DNA of 64,000 nt, taken from assembly GCA_023634235.1 (NCBI GenBank), contig JAMKCF010000003.1, positions 17,640,742-17,704,741 on the forward strand. Direction: 5' to 3'. This stretch comes from Pisaster brevispinus (Eukaryota > Echinodermata > Asteroidea > Forcipulatida > Asteriidae). Below, in pieces: positions 61,401 through 64,000 of the stretch. Position numbers and translations under genes: made by a program. Within the stretch, counting starts at the first letter, position 1; every line of letters starts with the position of its first letter. The notes under the pieces were generated by a model. That model made no database searches. It had not been told where the DNA came from and saw nothing but the letters and a program-made list of their open reading frames with translations.

Positions 61401-64000
61401 CGGCAGTGTCCTTAATCCACTTTTTCTTTTTTTCTGAGTCTAAAGATTTGAATCATGATTTCACTTATGAGGTAGGAATTTCGCTTGTCTTTGCGTGGAA
61501 CAGAGAGCCCAGTGGTTGGGAAATAGTTTCTGGTGGGTCGGGACCACGGTTCGAATCCCGGCAGGGTCCTTGACTCACTTTTTTTTTCTGAGTCTTAAGA
61601 TTTGAATCATGATTTCACTTATGAGGTAAGATTTTCGCTTGTCTTTGCATGGAACAGATAGCCCAGTGGGTTGGGAGATAGTTTCTGGTGGATCGGGACC
61701 ACGGTTCGAATCCCGGCAGTGTCCTTGATTAACTTTTTCTTTTTTCTGAGTCTAAAGATTTGAATCATGATTTCACTTATGAGGTAGAAATTTCGCTTGT
61801 CTTTGCGTGGAACAAATAGATCAGTGGTTGGGAGATAGTGTCTGGTGGATCGGGACCAAGGTTGGAATCCGGGCGGTGTCCTTGATTCACTTTTTTCCTT
61901 TTTCTAAGTCTAAAGATTTGAATCATGATTTCACTTATGAGGTAGATATTTCGCTTGTCTTTGCGTGGAACAAATAGCCCAGTGGTTGGGAGATAGTTTC
62001 TGGTGGGTCGGGACTACGGTTCTTATCCCGGCCGTGTCCTTGATTCACTTTTTCTTTTTTCTAAGTCTTTAGATTTGAATCATGATTTCACTATTGAGGT
62101 AAGAATTTCGCTTGTCTTTGCGTGGAACACATAGCCCAGTGGTTGGGAAATAGTTTCTGGTGGATCGGGACCCCGGTTCGAATCCCGGCATGGTCCTTGA
62201 TTCACAATTTATTTTTTCTAGGTCTTTAGATTTGAATCATGATTTCACTTATGAGGTAGGAATTTCGCTTGTCTTTGCGTGGAACAGATAGCCCAGTGGT
62301 TGGGAGATAGTTTCTGGTGGGTCGGGACCACGGTTCTTATCCCGGCAGTGTCCTTGATTCACTTTTTCTTTTTTCTAAGTCTTTAGATTTGAATCATGAT
62401 TTCACTTATGAGGTATAGATTGCGCTTGTCTTTGCGGGGAAAAAATAGCCCAGTGGTTGGGAGATAGTTTCTGGTGGGTCGGGACTACGGTTCGAATCCC
62501 GGCAGTGTCCTTGGTTCACTTTTTCTTTTTCTCTGAGTCTTAAGATTTGAATCATGATTTCACTTATGAGGTAGATATTTCGCTTGTCTTTGCGTGGAAC
62601 ACATAGCCCAGTGGTTGGGAAATAGTTTCTGGTGGGTCGGGACCACGGTTCGAATCCCGGCAGGGTGCTTGACTCACTTTTTCTTTTTTCTGAGTCTAAA
62701 GATTTGATTCATGATTTCACTTATGAGGTAAGATTTTCGCTTGTTTTTGCATGGAACAGATAGCCCAGTGGGTTGGGAGATAGTTTCTGGTGGATCGGGA
62801 CCACGGTTGGAATCCGGGCGGTGTCCTTGATTCACTTTTTCTTTTTTTCTGAGTCTAAAGATTTGATTCATGATTTCACTTATGAGGTAAGATTTTCGCT
62901 TGTTTTTGCATGGAACAGATAGCCCAGTGGGTTGGGAGATAGTTTCTGGTGGATCGGGACCACGGTTGGAATCCGGGCGGTGTCCTTGATTCACTTTTTC
63001 TTTTTTTCTGAGTCTAAAGATTTGAATCAAGGTTTCATTTATGAGGTAGATATTTCGCTTGCCTTTGCGTGGAACAGATAGCCTAGTGGTTGGGAAATAG
63101 TTTCTGGTGGATCGTGACCACGGTTCGAATCCCGGCAGTGTCCTTGATTCACTTGTTCTTTTTTTCTGAGTCTAAAGATTTGAATCATGATTTCACTTAT
63201 GAGGTAAGATTTTCGCTTGTCTTTGCATGGAACAGATAGCCCAGTGGGTTGGGAGAAAGTTTCTGGTGGATCGGGACCACGGTTCGAATCCCGGCAGTGT
63301 CCTCGATTCACTTTTTTTTTTCTGAGTCTAAAGATTTGAATCATGATTTCACTTATGTGGTGGAATTTCGCTTGTCTTTGTGTGGAACAGATAGCCCAGT
63401 GGTTGGGAGATAGTTTCTTGTGGGTCGGGACCACGGTTCGAATCCCGGCAGTGTCCTTGATTCACTTTTTCCTTTTTCTAAGTCTAAAGATTTGAATCAT
63501 GATTTCACTTATGAGGTAGGAATTTCGCTTGTCTTTGCGTGGAAGAGAGAGCCCAGTGGTTGGGAAATAGTTTCTGGTGGGTCGGGACCACGGTTCGAAT
63601 CCCGGCAGGGTCCTTGATTCACTTTTTATTTTTTTCTGAGTCTAAAGATTTGAATCATGATTTCACTTATGAGGTAGATATTTCGCTTGTCTTTGCGTGG
63701 AACAAATAGCCCAGTCGTTGGGAGATAGTTTCTGGTGGGTCGGGACTACGGTTCTTATCCCGGCCGTGTCCTTGATTCACTTTTTCTTTTTTCTAAGTCT
63801 TTAGATTTGAATCATGATTTCACTATTGAGGTAAGAATTTCGCTTGTCTTTGCGTGGAACACATAGCCCAGTGGTTGGGAAATAGTTTCTGGTGGATCGG
63901 GACCCCGGTTCGAATCCCGGCATGGTCCTTGATTCACAATTTATTTTGTCTAGGTCTTTAGATTTGAATCATGATTTCACTTATGAGGTAGGAATTTCGC
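58451..64000 (+). repeat. Most divergent domain, with 11-monomer relationships
   Basis: Monomers use spacer CTGAGTCTAAAG, tracts such as CTTTTCTTGTTTGAG, and several B-box variants (GGTTGGAATCC, GGTTCTTATCC, GGTTCGATTCC). GATCAGTGG at 60101 and 61819 (1,718 bp) and GGACTACGG with TTCTTATCC at 62011 and 63743 (1,732 bp) indicate units near 11 monomers. Two adjacent monomers around 62,700-63,010 with GTTGGAATCCGGGCGG are almost identical, a recent single-unit duplication. The window ends inside a monomer. Confidence 0.8.

Larger units (their letters stand above)
1..64000 (+). repeat. Tandem satellite array, ~157-bp tRNA-related monomer
   Basis: The entire window is built from one repeat unit of about 157 bp. 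The landmark GATTTGAATC falls at 67, 224, 382 and 539 (steps of 157, 158 and 157) and continues at this pitch to the end. All copies lie in the same orientation; I saw no inverted monomer and no foreign insertion. At this pitch the window holds roughly 400 monomers. Each has a 73-bp tRNA-related part and an ~84-bp spacer. Copies differ by point changes, by T-tract length and by a few small internal duplications. Recurring combinations of variants form higher-order repeats. The unit length is in the range of many centromeric or pericentromeric satellites and close to one nucleosome, but that is a comparison, not proof of location. The array extends past both window edges. Confidence 0.98.

Noticed and set aside
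1..64000. CRISPR array
   Set aside because: The repeat is ~157 bp with no unique spacers between short repeats and no cas-like genes; the whole unit is repeated.
1..64000. Repetitive protein gene (tandem-repeat ORF)
   Set aside because: The monomer length is not a multiple of three and stops occur in every frame within about one to three monomers.
1..64000. 5S rRNA, snRNA or rDNA spacer repeat
   Set aside because: No 5S internal control region (A box, intermediate element, C box) or snRNA sequence is recognisable; the two promoter boxes are of tRNA type only.

Overview
The whole 64 kb window is one uninterrupted tandem satellite array. The unit is about 157 bp, always head-to-tail on the + strand, so roughly 400 copies fit in the window. 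Both ends of the window cut through a monomer, so neither edge of the array is visible. I found no protein-coding gene, no functional tRNA or rRNA gene, no recognisable transposon and no unique-sequence island. The open reading frames present are by-products of a repeat whose length is not a multiple of three. The window therefore looks like eukaryotic satellite or heterochromatic DNA, possibly centromeric or pericentromeric. The sequence alone does not let me name the organism or clade.

The monomer is not anonymous. About 73 bp is tRNA-related: it has an exact RNA polymerase III A box (TAGCCCAGTGG), an exact B box (GGTTCGAATCC) 43 bp further on, a tRNA-like T-loop, and T5/T6 runs about 10 to 20 bp after the tRNA-like end. 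The remaining 84 bp or so is a spacer containing the T-rich tract, a near-perfect 14-bp palindrome (TGAATCA/TGATTCA with one extra T), and a block that reads GAGGTAAG or GAGGTAGG. The layout (tRNA-related head plus unrelated body) resembles a tRNA-derived SINE or tRNA pseudogene that became a satellite. Many monomers keep the full set of Pol III signals. Other recurrent subfamilies carry a damaged B box, most often GGTTCTAATCC.

Layout: 1-5.6 kb holds 6-monomer (942 bp) and 4-monomer (629 bp) higher-order repeats. 5.5-10.2 kb holds a dispersed 572-bp block and a 7-monomer (1,101 bp) tandem duplication. 10.2-23.3 kb is a mosaic with a 943-bp duplication and a 1.06-kb block copied about 2.8 kb away. 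23.3-45.6 kb is the most homogeneous core, with higher-order repeats of 17, 9, 8, 7 and 6 monomers. 45.6-55.2 kb contains a 3.0-3.8 kb higher-order repeat marked by a composite monomer with two A boxes. 55.2-64 kb holds visibly more divergent monomers, mainly of the CTGAGTCTAA spacer type, with different T tracts and 6-, 11- and 14-monomer relationships.

The pattern fits amplification by unequal exchange: blocks of whole monomers gained and lost in register, with hybrid monomers at junctions. Whether the array is transcribed by Pol III, binds TFIIIC, or is centromeric cannot be decided from sequence alone.
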